From JBEKYD01 sp049509915 (GTDB lineage: Bacteria > Acidobacteriota > Terriglobia > Bryobacterales > Bryobacteraceae), in contig JBEKZL010000084.1 of NCBI GenBank assembly GCA_049509915.1, positions 1-24,589 on the forward strand: 24,589 bases of DNA, read 5' to 3'. The notes below the pieces were generated by a model. That model searched no databases and was not told where the DNA came from. It worked only from the letters and a program-made list of their open reading frames with translations. A program made the translations under genes and the position numbers. Of this stretch, positions 16,480 to 23,974 are shown piece after piece; positions within the stretch are counted from its first letter, which is position 1, and each line of letters starts with the position of its first letter.

Positions 16480-17436
16480 ATGCGGGTGCTGGTGGCGGCG
16501 TGTCTGTGCGTGCCCGCACTGGCTGGCTGCGACTGCCAAGTCTCGCTTTCGGCCTGCCGTGAGGCGGCGGCCAGCGACGTGGTTTTCATCGGCACGGTGG
16601 AATCGATGGATCCCGGCGCATTCAGCCGCTGGAATCCGGCCCAGCGGGCATCGCTCGAATCGCTCAATCGCGGTTACGAGCAGGCGCGCGGCAGCGGCGC
16701 ACCGGGCGCACTGGAGGAGCTGAAGCGCTCCTATCTCACAGTATTTCCCGACTTGCCCGACGACCGGAAGAAGGCAATTGGCGCGGCCGCCAGCGCCGAC
16801 GAACTCGCCACGCTTTTCTACTGGGTGATGGACCATGGCAAACACGTGCGACTGAAAGTGCTGGAACAGTTCCGTGGCGACACCGGCGACGACCAGCCAA
16901 AGCACGAAGGCAAGGACGAAGGCGAGCTGCGTTATATCGACCTGTGGACGCCGTTCGGCGATTGCGGTTTCGACTTTCAAGCGGGCGAGACGTACCTGGT
17001 GTATGCCGACGACGACGAGGAGTCGAACATCGTTTCCACCGGCAGTTGCTCGCGCACGCGCCGGCTGGCGGACGCGGGAGACGATCTGGCTTACCTGGTG
17101 CTGCTGGGCCACGCGCCCGAACAGGCGGGGCGCCTGGAAGGGTTCGTGACTACCAACGAGCTATACCAGGTGGAGATGGACAAGACCCGCGCCCCGGAGC
17201 GCATCTCGCAGCCGGTTGCCGGCGTGGTGGTGGAGCTGGCCGGGCCCGGCGGCACGCGCTACCTCGAAAGCGACCGCGCGGGGCGATTTGTGTTCGACGG
17301 GTTGAAGGCGGGCGAATACACGGTGACAGGTTACGGGCCGGGCTATCCGCGCGAGGTCCGCGCGCTGGGCGCCGCCAAGCGGGTGCGCGTGGGCGAAAAG
17401 GATTGCGCCGTGGCGGTGCTGCTGGTGGCGAAGTAA
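16480..17436 (+). CDS. NTR/TIMP-like lipoprotein with carboxypeptidase-regulatory-like domain
   Basis: 318 residues from ATG 16480 (ATG 16477 adds one Met). The signal peptide ends in LAGC, a lipobox, so Cys17 may be lipidated. The mature start is C-D-C, followed by ADVVFIGTVE-like sequence (SDVVFIGTVES), VRLKVLEQFRGD, FGDCGFDFQAGETYLVYA and GSCSRTRRLADAGDDL. This is the pattern of the bacterial netrin-like (NTR)/TIMP-type OB fold, in which the N-terminal cysteines form disulfides. The last 80 residues are a beta-sandwich of the carboxypeptidase regulatory type (VAGVVVELAGPGG, RFVFDGLKAGEYTVTGYGPGY). The TIMP fold can inhibit metalloproteases, but in bacteria that activity is not established. 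It is likely surface or periplasmic. The TolC-family gene follows after 95 bp. Confidence 0.78.
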   Translation: MRVLVAACLCVPALAGCDCQVSLSACREAAASDVVFIGTVESMDPGAFSRWNPAQRASLESLNRGYEQARGSGAPGALEELKRSYLTVFPDLPDDRKKAIGAAASADELATLFYWVMDHGKHVRLKVLEQFRGDTGDDQPKHEGKDEGELRYIDLWTPFGDCGFDFQAGETYLVYADDDEESNIVSTGSCSRTRRLADAGDDLAYLVLLGHAPEQAGRLEGFVTTNELYQVEMDKTRAPERISQPVAGVVVELAGPGGTRYLESDRAGRFVFDGLKAGEYTVTGYGPGYPREVRALGAAKRVRVGEKDCAVAVLLVAK

Positions 17437-17531
17437 GCAGTCTGTCGGGAAATCGGCATGCCATTCCGGCCCGATCGCCCCTGGCGCGGCGGCCGTTCGA
17501 AACGCCCCGCATCGGTTACGATCAGTAAGAC

Positions 17532-19145
17532 ATGGCCATCCGATCTGTTTCCGTCCTCGCGCTGTTCATTCCCGCCGCCCTGCCGCTTGCCGGACAGGAG
17601 CCCGCCGGCTTTCCTCCGTCGCAGCCCTACCGGGCCCAACTGGAACAGCGCGGGCCCGTACGCGAAATCGGCCTTCACGATGCCATCCGAACCGCCCTGG
17701 CGCACAATCTCGAAATCGAGATCGAAAACGATGGCGGCGAGCTGTCTCAGGCCGGCACCCTCGGTGCTCTCTCCTACTACGATCCGGTGGCCGGATTCAG
17801 CGGTTCGGCGATGTCGAGCGATCTACCTGTAACCAACATTCTCCAGACCGGTGCGCTCGGCAGCCTGATCACCAAATCCTGGTCGCTGGCGCCGAATATT
17901 CAGCAAAATCTCCCCGGCGGCGGAACTGCAAGTTTGACAACGAGTCTCACTCGGAGCTCCACCAACAGCGACTACGCCATCATCAACCCGATGTACGGCG
18001 CCACCGTAGGGCTCACCTTAACGCAGCCCCTCTGGCGCGGATTTCGACGCACCGCCGCCCAGCGGCAAATAGTCGTCGCGCAGCTCAACGAGCGGTTGAC
18101 CGAGAGCCAGTTCCGGCAGAAAGTGGCCAGTGTCGTCGAGCAGGTCATCGGTGCCTACTGGAGACTGGCTGTCACGGTCGAATACTACGAGGCGCAGCGG
18201 CAGGCGCGAGACGTGGCCGTATTCCAATACGAGCAGACCCAAGCGCGGCTGCAGCAGGGACAGGAAACGCCCTTGACATTGAGCACGCAGCGCTCCGACC
18301 TGGCATCGCACGAGCAGACCCTGACGGAAGCGGCCGTGCAGATCGTTCAGTCCTCCAACGCCCTGAAACGGCTGCTGGCGCGCGGCGTGATGGATCCGCT
18401 CTGGAATGTAGGGCTCATCGCTTCCGATCGTCCCGGCTCTCCGGCGCCGATCATCGGCCTGGAAGAAGCCGTCAAAACGGCCCTTCAACGCCGCCCGGAA
18501 CTCGAGCAGCTCCGCTTGCAGCTCAAGCAGGCCGATGCCGACATCCGCTTCGACCGGCAGGAAACCAAGCCCGCGGTCAACCTCCGCCTGGAAGCCCTGT
18601 CGACCGGCGACGCCGGCGCGGTGTATGCGGCATCGGCGGTCCAGGCGGTGAGCCCGGTGCTCGACCCGTCCAACCCCGCGTTCGGCGGCGTCGGCAAGTC
18701 TTACAGTCAGGCCGCCAGGTTCCAGCACCCGAGCCTGGCGGCGGGGCTGGATATCAAGATTCCGCTGCGCAACCGTGCCGCCATCTCGCAGCTCACTACC
18801 GCCGTCGTCGGCGCGCGGAAACTACAGTCTCAGTTCGAAGCCACTCAGGCGGACATTCTGGTCGAGGTACGCAACGCCTGGGAATCCATCGCGGCGCAAG
18901 AGAAGAATGTCGAGGCGGTGAGTCTCTCCCGCCGGCTGGCCGAGGAGCGGCTCGCCGCCGACACCGCCAAGAACGGCAGCGCTCCCCAGAGCCTCGAGAT
19001 TCTGGGCGACCGGAGGGATCTGGCGGATGCGGGTGTCCGTGAACTGCAGGCGCTGATCGACTATCGACTGTCCCACGTCTCTCTCGATAAGGCCATGAAT
19101 ACCCTGGTCGACGAACAGGAGATTGTGCTGGCACGCCGAAAATAG
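17532..19145 (+). CDS. TolC-family outer-membrane protein
   Basis: 537 residues with a signal peptide (VSVLALFIPAALPLAGQ, cleavage near residue 22). Two OEP repeats can be seen. The first begins GLHDAIRTALAHNLEIEIEN, with a transmembrane beta part PMYGATVGLTLTQPLWRGFRR and long coiled helices (about 180-280). The second begins GLEEAVKTALQRRPELEQLRLQLKQADADI, with a beta part DIKIPLRN and terminal helices. TolC-family proteins form trimeric channels for type I secretion or RND/ABC efflux; no membrane-fusion protein or pump gene is beside it. The window therefore does not show its partner. Two glycosyltransferases follow after 57 bp. TACGAT (17517-17522) lies 9 nt before the start and may be a -10. 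Confidence 0.9.
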   Translation: MAIRSVSVLALFIPAALPLAGQEPAGFPPSQPYRAQLEQRGPVREIGLHDAIRTALAHNLEIEIENDGGELSQAGTLGALSYYDPVAGFSGSAMSSDLPVTNILQTGALGSLITKSWSLAPNIQQNLPGGGTASLTTSLTRSSTNSDYAIINPMYGATVGLTLTQPLWRGFRRTAAQRQIVVAQLNERLTESQFRQKVASVVEQVIGAYWRLAVTVEYYEAQRQARDVAVFQYEQTQARLQQGQETPLTLSTQRSDLASHEQTLTEAAVQIVQSSNALKRLLARGVMDPLWNVGLIASDRPGSPAPIIGLEEAVKTALQRRPELEQLRLQLKQADADIRFDRQETKPAVNLRLEALSTGDAGAVYAASAVQAVSPVLDPSNPAFGGVGKSYSQAARFQHPSLAAGLDIKIPLRNRAAISQLTTAVVGARKLQSQFEATQADILVEVRNAWESIAAQEKNVEAVSLSRRLAEERLAADTAKNGSAPQSLEILGDRRDLADAGVRELQALIDYRLSHVSLDKAMNTLVDEQEIVLARRK

Positions 19146-19202
19146 GTAATCTGTTGAGATTCGCCAACGCGGCTATGAAGGTGCCAGCTTGGCGGGCCTA
19201 AC

Positions 19203-20843
19203 ATGCAACAATCCAAGCAACGGTACTCACTGACTACCCGGGACGCGGCCCATGCCGGACTTCCCGAATCCTTCGATCTGAACGCTGCCCTGCGGATACT
19301 GCAAGCGGTCGATCCCTCCTCCGCGCTATACGGGCGCACCCGTGAACTGCTGGATGGGTCGGTTGAGGTCGAGTCTCCGATTCCCAAAGCCACCGCCCGC
19401 ACAGAGCGCAAGTTCCTGACCATCGGAATGGCAACCCGCGACGATTATGATGGCTGTTACTTTACGATTCAGGCCATTCGGCTCTACCACGCCGAGATAT
19501 TAAGTGACGTCGAGTTTCTGGTGATCGACAACAACCCGGCCGGTCCTTGTGCCAAGGCTCTAAAAGCCCATGAGTACTGGGACCCCAGTTACCGCTATGT
19601 CCCGTATCGTTCGCACCAGGGCACCGCGGTGCGCGATCTGATCTTTCGGGAGGCAGCGGGTGACTTCGTCCTTTGCATCGACAGTCACGTGTTCTTTCCC
19701 GCCGGTGCGCTCGCGAGATTCATCGCCTACTGCCGCAGCCATCCACAAAGCAACGACCTGCTGCAGGGCCCTCTGCTCGGTGATGACTTCAAGCCGATGG
19801 CAATGTGCTTCCAACCGGTATGGTCTTACGCCATGTACGGCGTCTGGGGACTGGACGAGCGCGGCAACGATATCGACGCTCCTCCGTTCGAGATCGAAAT
19901 GCAAGGCCTCGGCGTGTTCGCCTGCCGCCGCGAGGCGTGGCCGGGCTTCAATCCGCGCCTCAACGGATTCGGCGGCGAGGAGGGTTACCTTCACGAGAAA
20001 ATCCGGCGCGCGGGCGGGCGGAATCTCTGCCTGCCGTTCCTCGGCTGGATGCACCGCTTCGAACGTCCCATGGGCGCCGGTTATAGCAGCGGCTATGGAG
20101 ACCGGGTTCGGAACTACCTGCTGATTTACGATGAACTGGGGCTCGACCCGGCTCCCGTCATCCGTCACTTTGAAGAGTTCATAGGCAAGGAGGAGACCCT
20201 GCCTCTGGTTCAATCGGCTCAGGCCGAGCTGGCCAGCCCGCTGCATTTTTTCGACGCCATCTATTGCGTGAACCTGGACCGCGAGCCGGATCGATGGGAG
20301 GCCATCGAGCGGCGATTCCGGAGGCTGGGAATCGAGCGCGGCGTTCGCCGTTTCTCCGCCGCCGATACGCCTTTGGACCACACTATCGGCCGCGCGCTCT
20401 CGCATCGCAGGATCGTCGCCGAAGCCAAGCTGCAGCAGTTAGAAACCGTGCTGGTCATCGAGGATGACGTCCGCTTTTCGCCCGCTGCCGCCGATGTCCT
20501 CGCCCGCAGTCTTCAGGAACTGGAAGGGCGCGAATGGCAGCTCTTGTACCTGGGTGGCTACCGCTCCGCCAACTCGCCCGGAAACAAGTCGGGATGCCGC
20601 CCGCTTTCGATTTCGCCCTTGGTTCCGGGCACCCACGCCATCGCCTACCATCGCACCGTCTACGATGCCATTCTCGATGCCCTGCCGGACACCGCGGTCG
20701 ACATGGCCTTATGGCTTCTTACTCACTCCGGCCTCGACGATTATTACGCCAAGAGCTTTCAGTCTACGGCCTATCTCACCTTTCCGGCAATTGCCACCAA
20801 CGGGCGTATCCTGCTCGAGCAACAGGACGCGTTCGACGAGTGA
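19203..20843 (+). CDS. bifunctional glycosyltransferase (GT-A domain + GT25), copy 1
   Basis: 546 residues without a signal peptide. A short helical N-terminus (SFDLNAALRILQAVDPSSALYG) precedes a GT-A domain (about 70-310): FLTIGMAT, DVEFLVIDNNP, a metal-site-like DSH at 160-162 in LCIDSHVFFP, and GFGGEEGYLHEKIRRAGG near 255. The DSH plus GGE signature recalls the DxH of GT27 polypeptide GalNAc-transferases rather than the DxD of most GT2 enzymes. A second domain (about 348-530) is GT25/LPS type: FFDAIYCVNLDREPDRW, ALSHRRIVAEA, and the acidic VIEDDVRF at 420-422. The enzyme could add two sugars in succession. Copy 2 follows after 53 bp. Acceptor unknown. Confidence 0.85.
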   Translation: MQQSKQRYSLTTRDAAHAGLPESFDLNAALRILQAVDPSSALYGRTRELLDGSVEVESPIPKATARTERKFLTIGMATRDDYDGCYFTIQAIRLYHAEILSDVEFLVIDNNPAGPCAKALKAHEYWDPSYRYVPYRSHQGTAVRDLIFREAAGDFVLCIDSHVFFPAGALARFIAYCRSHPQSNDLLQGPLLGDDFKPMAMCFQPVWSYAMYGVWGLDERGNDIDAPPFEIEMQGLGVFACRREAWPGFNPRLNGFGGEEGYLHEKIRRAGGRNLCLPFLGWMHRFERPMGAGYSSGYGDRVRNYLLIYDELGLDPAPVIRHFEEFIGKEETLPLVQSAQAELASPLHFFDAIYCVNLDREPDRWEAIERRFRRLGIERGVRRFSAADTPLDHTIGRALSHRRIVAEAKLQQLETVLVIEDDVRFSPAAADVLARSLQELEGREWQLLYLGGYRSANSPGNKSGCRPLSISPLVPGTHAIAYHRTVYDAILDALPDTAVDMALWLLTHSGLDDYYAKSFQSTAYLTFPAIATNGRILLEQQDAFDE

Positions 20844-20896
20844 GTATCCCGCGCCGGAGTGACTTTACCGCTTTGAACCGGGAACAATACTCAGCT

Positions 20897-22507
20897 ATGC
20901 ACCAGGACGCCACCACCGACCGACTGCCCGATTCCTTCGACATGAATCAGGCTCTCGATATCCTGCAACAGGTCGATCCATCCTCGGCCCTGTACCGCCG
21001 CACGCGTCAGTTCCTGGATGATTCTCTCGAGGTCCAGCCTGCCATTCCCCAAGCTACCGCCCGCGGCGAGCGCAAATTCCTCACCATAGGAATGGCTACC
21101 CACAACGATTACGACGGCTGCTATTTCACCATCCAGGCCATCCGGCTCTACCACGCCGAGATATTGAGCGACGTCGAGTTTCTGGTGATCGACAACAACC
21201 CGGCTGGACCTTGCGCCAAAGCCCTGAAAGCCTTCGAGCACTGGGCCCCGAATTACCGCTATCTTCCTTGCCGTTCGCGTCAAGGCACCGCCGTGCGCGA
21301 TCTGATCTTTCGGGAAGCGGCCGGCGACTTCGTGCTGTGCGTGGACAGTCACGTGCTCTTTCCTCCCGGTGCGCTGGCCAGGTTGATCGACTACTGCCGG
21401 CGCCATCCCGACAGCAACGATCTGCTGCAAGGCCCTCTCCTCTGGGAGGATCTGAATCTGTCTACTCACCTCGAACAAAGATGGTGGCCAGGTGAGTTAT
21501 TCTACGGAGACTGGGCCATGGACGACCGGGGAGCAGATATCGAATCGCCCCCGTTCGAAATCGGCATGCAGGGGCTCGGCGTATTCGGGTGCCGCCGCGA
21601 GGCCTGGCCTGGTTTCAATCCGCGGCTCAATGGATTCGGCGGCGAAGAGGGCTATATTCATGAGAAAATCCGGCGCGCGGGAGGGCGGACTCTTTGCCTG
21701 CCTTTCCTTCGTTGGAGGCACCGCTTCGACCGTCCCATGGGTATTCCCTATACCTGTACCTATGAAGACCGCGTCCGGAACTATCTGCTCATTTACGATG
21801 AGTTAGGCTCCGATCCAACTCCTGCCATCGGTCACTTTGAAGAGTGCATAGGTAAGGAAGCGGCCCAGGTTATGGTGCAGGCGGTTCGGGCCGAGTTGGC
21901 TGGTCCCTTTCACTTTTTCGACGCCATCTATTGCATCAACCTGGACCGTCAACCGGATCGATGGGAAGCTATCCGGCGGCGATTCCGAAGGCTGGGAATC
22001 GAGCGCAAGGTTCGCCGTTTCCCGGCTGCCGAAACGCCTTGGAACCACCACATCGGTTGTGCGCTCTCGCATCGCAGGATCGTCGCCGAAGCCAAACAGC
22101 AGCGCCTGAAGACGGTGCTGGTGCTCGAAGACGACGCCCGGTTCTCTCCCGATGCCGCCGAAGTCCTCGCCTGTAGTTTACGGGAACTGGAAGGCCGCGA
22201 ATGGCAGCTCTTGTACCTGGGTGGATACCGGTCCGCGACCCTGCGGACCGTACCGGACTGCGGGCACCTGGTCATTCCCGACTCGATCACCTGCACCCAC
22301 GCCATCGCCTACCATCACACCGTTTACGATGCCATTCTGAACGCCGTGCCCGCCAACGCCACCGATGTCGCCTTGTGGGCTCGCACGCACCGGGCCATCG
22401 ATCAGTTTTACACTTACAGCCTGCGGGCTTCGTCCTTCCTTACGTGGCCGGTAATATCGACGCAAAATAGCATCTTAGGTTCGGAGGAACGAGTGTTTGA
22501 CGACTGA
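20897..22507 (+). CDS. bifunctional glycosyltransferase (GT-A domain + GT25), copy 2
   Basis: 536 residues from ATG 20897; this start aligns with copy 1, while the open frame extends far upstream only because copy 1 happens to lack stops there. Domain order and key residues match copy 1: FLTIGMATHNDYDGCYFTIQ, the LCVDSHVLFP site, GFGGEEGYIHEKIRRAGG, then FFDAIYCINLDRQPDRW and LVLEDDARF. The copies are strongly similar along their whole length, so this is a tandem gene duplication. Differences cluster between the two GT-A motifs (about residues 185-225, for example STHLEQRWWPGELFYGDWAM) and near the C-terminus (TCTHAIAYHHT versus PGTHAIAYHRT, and the final 60 residues). This suggests different acceptors or donors. 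The gene ends before a convergent PqqD-like gene. Confidence 0.87.
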   Translation: MHQDATTDRLPDSFDMNQALDILQQVDPSSALYRRTRQFLDDSLEVQPAIPQATARGERKFLTIGMATHNDYDGCYFTIQAIRLYHAEILSDVEFLVIDNNPAGPCAKALKAFEHWAPNYRYLPCRSRQGTAVRDLIFREAAGDFVLCVDSHVLFPPGALARLIDYCRRHPDSNDLLQGPLLWEDLNLSTHLEQRWWPGELFYGDWAMDDRGADIESPPFEIGMQGLGVFGCRREAWPGFNPRLNGFGGEEGYIHEKIRRAGGRTLCLPFLRWRHRFDRPMGIPYTCTYEDRVRNYLLIYDELGSDPTPAIGHFEECIGKEAAQVMVQAVRAELAGPFHFFDAIYCINLDRQPDRWEAIRRRFRRLGIERKVRRFPAAETPWNHHIGCALSHRRIVAEAKQQRLKTVLVLEDDARFSPDAAEVLACSLRELEGREWQLLYLGGYRSATLRTVPDCGHLVIPDSITCTHAIAYHHTVYDAILNAVPANATDVALWARTHRAIDQFYTYSLRASSFLTWPVISTQNSILGSEERVFDD

Positions 22508-22569
22508 GCGCCACTTGATGCCTGGTACCGGAACCTATAGTCCTTCTAATACCGTCACAAATTCCGGCA

Positions 22570-22845
22570 TCAGCTTACGATTCCCGCTTCCCTGAGAGTG
22601 TCGAGGCATCCGTTGACTTCGCTGAGCGGTACGCTGGCGAGACCGTAAGCTTCCCGGACCAGCGCGGCGATCTCGGCCGCGGAGTGACTCCCGTCGCAGA
22701 ACTCCAGCACCAACGCGGCAGTCGGGTTCATGTAATGGATGCGATCGGTGCCGGCTCCGTAAACGACAATCTGGTCGGCAGCGATGTGCATTTCGAGCCC
22801 CTCGATCTTTCGTGGGCGATCGACTGATCCGGTCTTGTCTTCCAT
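22570..22845 (-). CDS. PqqD-like peptide-binding protein
   Basis: 91 residues from ATG 22845 (the frame continues to 22899, but MEDKTGSVDRPRKIEGLEMH is the plausible start). The PqqD-type winged-helix fold is visible: IVVYGAGTDRIHYMNPTAALVLEFCDGSHSAAEIAALV is split by the NPTAALVLEFCDG signature, and SEVNGCLDTLREAGIV ends the chain. Related domains (RREs) bind the leader of ribosomally made peptides and hand it to modifying enzymes; other PqqD relatives sit in polysaccharide/exosortase clusters. No radical SAM or other RiPP enzyme is in view. It is divergent from the Thr-repeat protein, whose N-terminus could be a leader. No Shine-Dalgarno is visible; a TAGTAT (complement of 22856-22861) lies 10 nt upstream. 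Confidence 0.82.
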   Translation of the reverse strand: MEDKTGSVDRPRKIEGLEMHIAADQIVVYGAGTDRIHYMNPTAALVLEFCDGSHSAAEIAALVREAYGLASVPLSEVNGCLDTLREAGIVS

Positions 22846-22924
22846 AGGGGGTATGATACTATGCCGCGAAGCGCCGCCCCCACGAGGCTGCGGAAACAAT
22901 TTCGATGATTTACGTCTTTTCCCA

Positions 22925-22954
22925 TTGACGATCGGGAAGCGAAAAAGATATAGT
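22925..22954 (+). promoter_or_regulatory. strong sigma70-like promoter of the Thr-repeat gene
   Basis: -35 TTGACG (22925-22930), 18-nt spacer, -10 TATAGT (22949-22954): five of six consensus bases in each box. It is the best promoter in the window and predicts a leader of about 55 nt. Confidence 0.7.
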
Positions 22955-22964
22955 TCTTAGAACT
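22952..22964. promoter_or_regulatory. perfect palindrome over the transcription start
   Basis: AGTTCT-T-AGAACT is a perfect 6+1+6 inverted repeat that overlaps the end of the -10 box and the expected start of transcription. This is a classic place for a repressor operator; the regulator is not identifiable. Confidence 0.5.
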
Positions 22965-22967
22965 GCA

Positions 22968-22987
22968 ACACTCGCGGTTCCGAGTGT
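22968..22987 (+). promoter_or_regulatory. leader hairpin of the Thr-repeat gene
   Basis: ACACTCG-CGGTTC-CGAGTGT forms a perfect 7-bp stem with a 6-nt loop in the predicted 5' leader. It ends 13 nt before the GAGAGGG Shine-Dalgarno (23001-23007). It may stabilise the message or regulate translation. Confidence 0.5.
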
Positions 22988-23016
22988 GTCTGCAACCTAA
23001 GAGAGGGAAATGGACG

Positions 23017-23613
23017 ATGGCTGAATCTGTGGACGATTTCCTGGACAAGTTACCGCCGGACAGGCGCAGTTTCGTACGGCGCATTCTCGGGATGGCGGGA
23101 TTCGCGGCCCCAGCCGCCCGTTCCTTCATGATGGCGTCCGCCGCCATGGTTACGGCCAAGTCGGTGCTCGGGGCGCCAGGCACCACCAACCCCACGACGC
23201 CAGGCACCACGCCTAAGGCCACAACGACGACGCCCACCACCACCACTACTACCAGGCCTACGACAACGACGACGCCCACCACCACCACTACCAGGCCTAC
23301 GACAACGACGACGCCCACCACCACTACTACCAGGCCTACGACAACGACGACGCCCACCACCACCACTACCAGGCCTACGACAACGACGACGCCCACCACC
23401 ACCACTACCAGGCCTACGACAACGACGACGCCCACCACCACCACTACCAGGCCCACGACGACAACAACGACGCCGAGAACCACCACGACACTTAGAACCA
23501 CTACACTTAGGACCACGACGCCGAGGACCACGACGCCGAGAACGACACCGTGCCGCCCGCACGATGAGTCGCTCCTTTCGCGGCAGCCGGCGCTTGGCCG
23601 CAAGAAGAGGTGA
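23017..23613 (+). CDS. Tat-like, threonine-repeat (mucin-like) exported protein
   Basis: 198 residues from ATG 23017, which has GAGAGGG (23001-23007) 9 nt upstream; an in-frame ATG at 22984 lacks a site. Residues 1-50 contain DRRSFVRRILGMAGFAAPAA, a twin-arginine-type motif with a hydrophobic stretch and a small-residue site near LGAPG, so export by Tat or a related leader role is likely. Residues 55-170 are Thr and Pro only, with Arg every 13 residues, from repeats RPTTTTTPTTTTT, then PRTTTTLRTTT-type repeats. The C-terminus is basic (RQPALGRKKR) and has no membrane helix. Thr/Pro arrays of this type are typical O-glycosylation substrates. Neighbours are a divergent PqqD-like gene and, 510 bp upstream, two glycosyltransferases. 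Function unknown; no homologous family is recognised for the whole protein. Confidence 0.75.
   Translation: MAESVDDFLDKLPPDRRSFVRRILGMAGFAAPAARSFMMASAAMVTAKSVLGAPGTTNPTTPGTTPKATTTTPTTTTTTRPTTTTTPTTTTTRPTTTTTPTTTTTRPTTTTTPTTTTTRPTTTTTPTTTTTRPTTTTTPTTTTTRPTTTTTTPRTTTTLRTTTLRTTTPRTTTPRTTPCRPHDESLLSRQPALGRKKR
23215..23448 (+). repeat. 39-bp minisatellite encoding RPTTTTTPTTTTT
   Basis: Units of 39 bp start at 23215 (variant), 23254, 23293, 23332, 23371 and 23410, with a degenerate partial unit from 23449. The five central units are nearly identical, differing by synonymous changes such as CAC/CACT. 39 bp is 13 codons, so unit gain or loss keeps the frame. Confidence 0.9.
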
Positions 23614-23974
23614 GCCCCGCGACCGTGCCCGACTGGAGCTCCTCTGGCTAGGTTGGGCTACCGAGCCGGCGTCTTGTTCGTCGTCGCGCCGGTGAGCTCG
23701 TCGCGGATGTCTGAATCACAATTCGCCGAGCCGGTTGCGGCGTTGCGCCTCTGGGGCAGGCCTTCGTTTTCCGTGACCTGCCCTCGCCCTCATCTCTTGC
23801 CGTTGCCGGACTCCGCAAGAGTGAGCAGGGCGCGCCGGTACCTACGATCAGTTTATGGTCTGCTCAACGGAAATGACCCGGCGGCTCATCACACCCCCAA
23901 GTGGGAGTTCTTTAGCCCTCTTTAGCTCAAGGTTAGATCGCGGGCACCTCACGCGGCCTGCGGACGTTCTGCCC
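23614..23974. other. intergenic region, no supported gene
   Basis: 361 bp between the Thr-repeat gene and the convergent methyltransferase gene. An open frame at 23653-23925 (90 codons) has no Shine-Dalgarno, no family pattern and odd composition. A TGA-rich, lower-GC part at 23850-23950 resembles a decayed insertion remnant only in a loose way. I see no terminator with a T-tract. Confidence 0.5.

Noticed and set aside
22516..22572. Inverted repeat TGATGCC...GGCATCA between the second glycosyltransferase and PqqD as a bidirectional terminator
   Set aside because: The arms are 7 bp but the loop is 43 nt and there is no T-tract, so it is not a convincing terminator.
23220..23460. CRISPR-like array
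   Set aside because: The 39-bp units are directly adjacent with no unique spacers and lie in a coding frame; it is a protein-coding minisatellite.
22728..23603. Minus-strand frame (291 codons) rich in Val and Gly
   Set aside because: It is the reverse translation of the Thr-repeat minisatellite and crosses the PqqD gene in another frame.
23653..23925. 90-codon open frame after the Thr-repeat gene
   Set aside because: No ribosome binding site, no recognised pattern and irregular composition.
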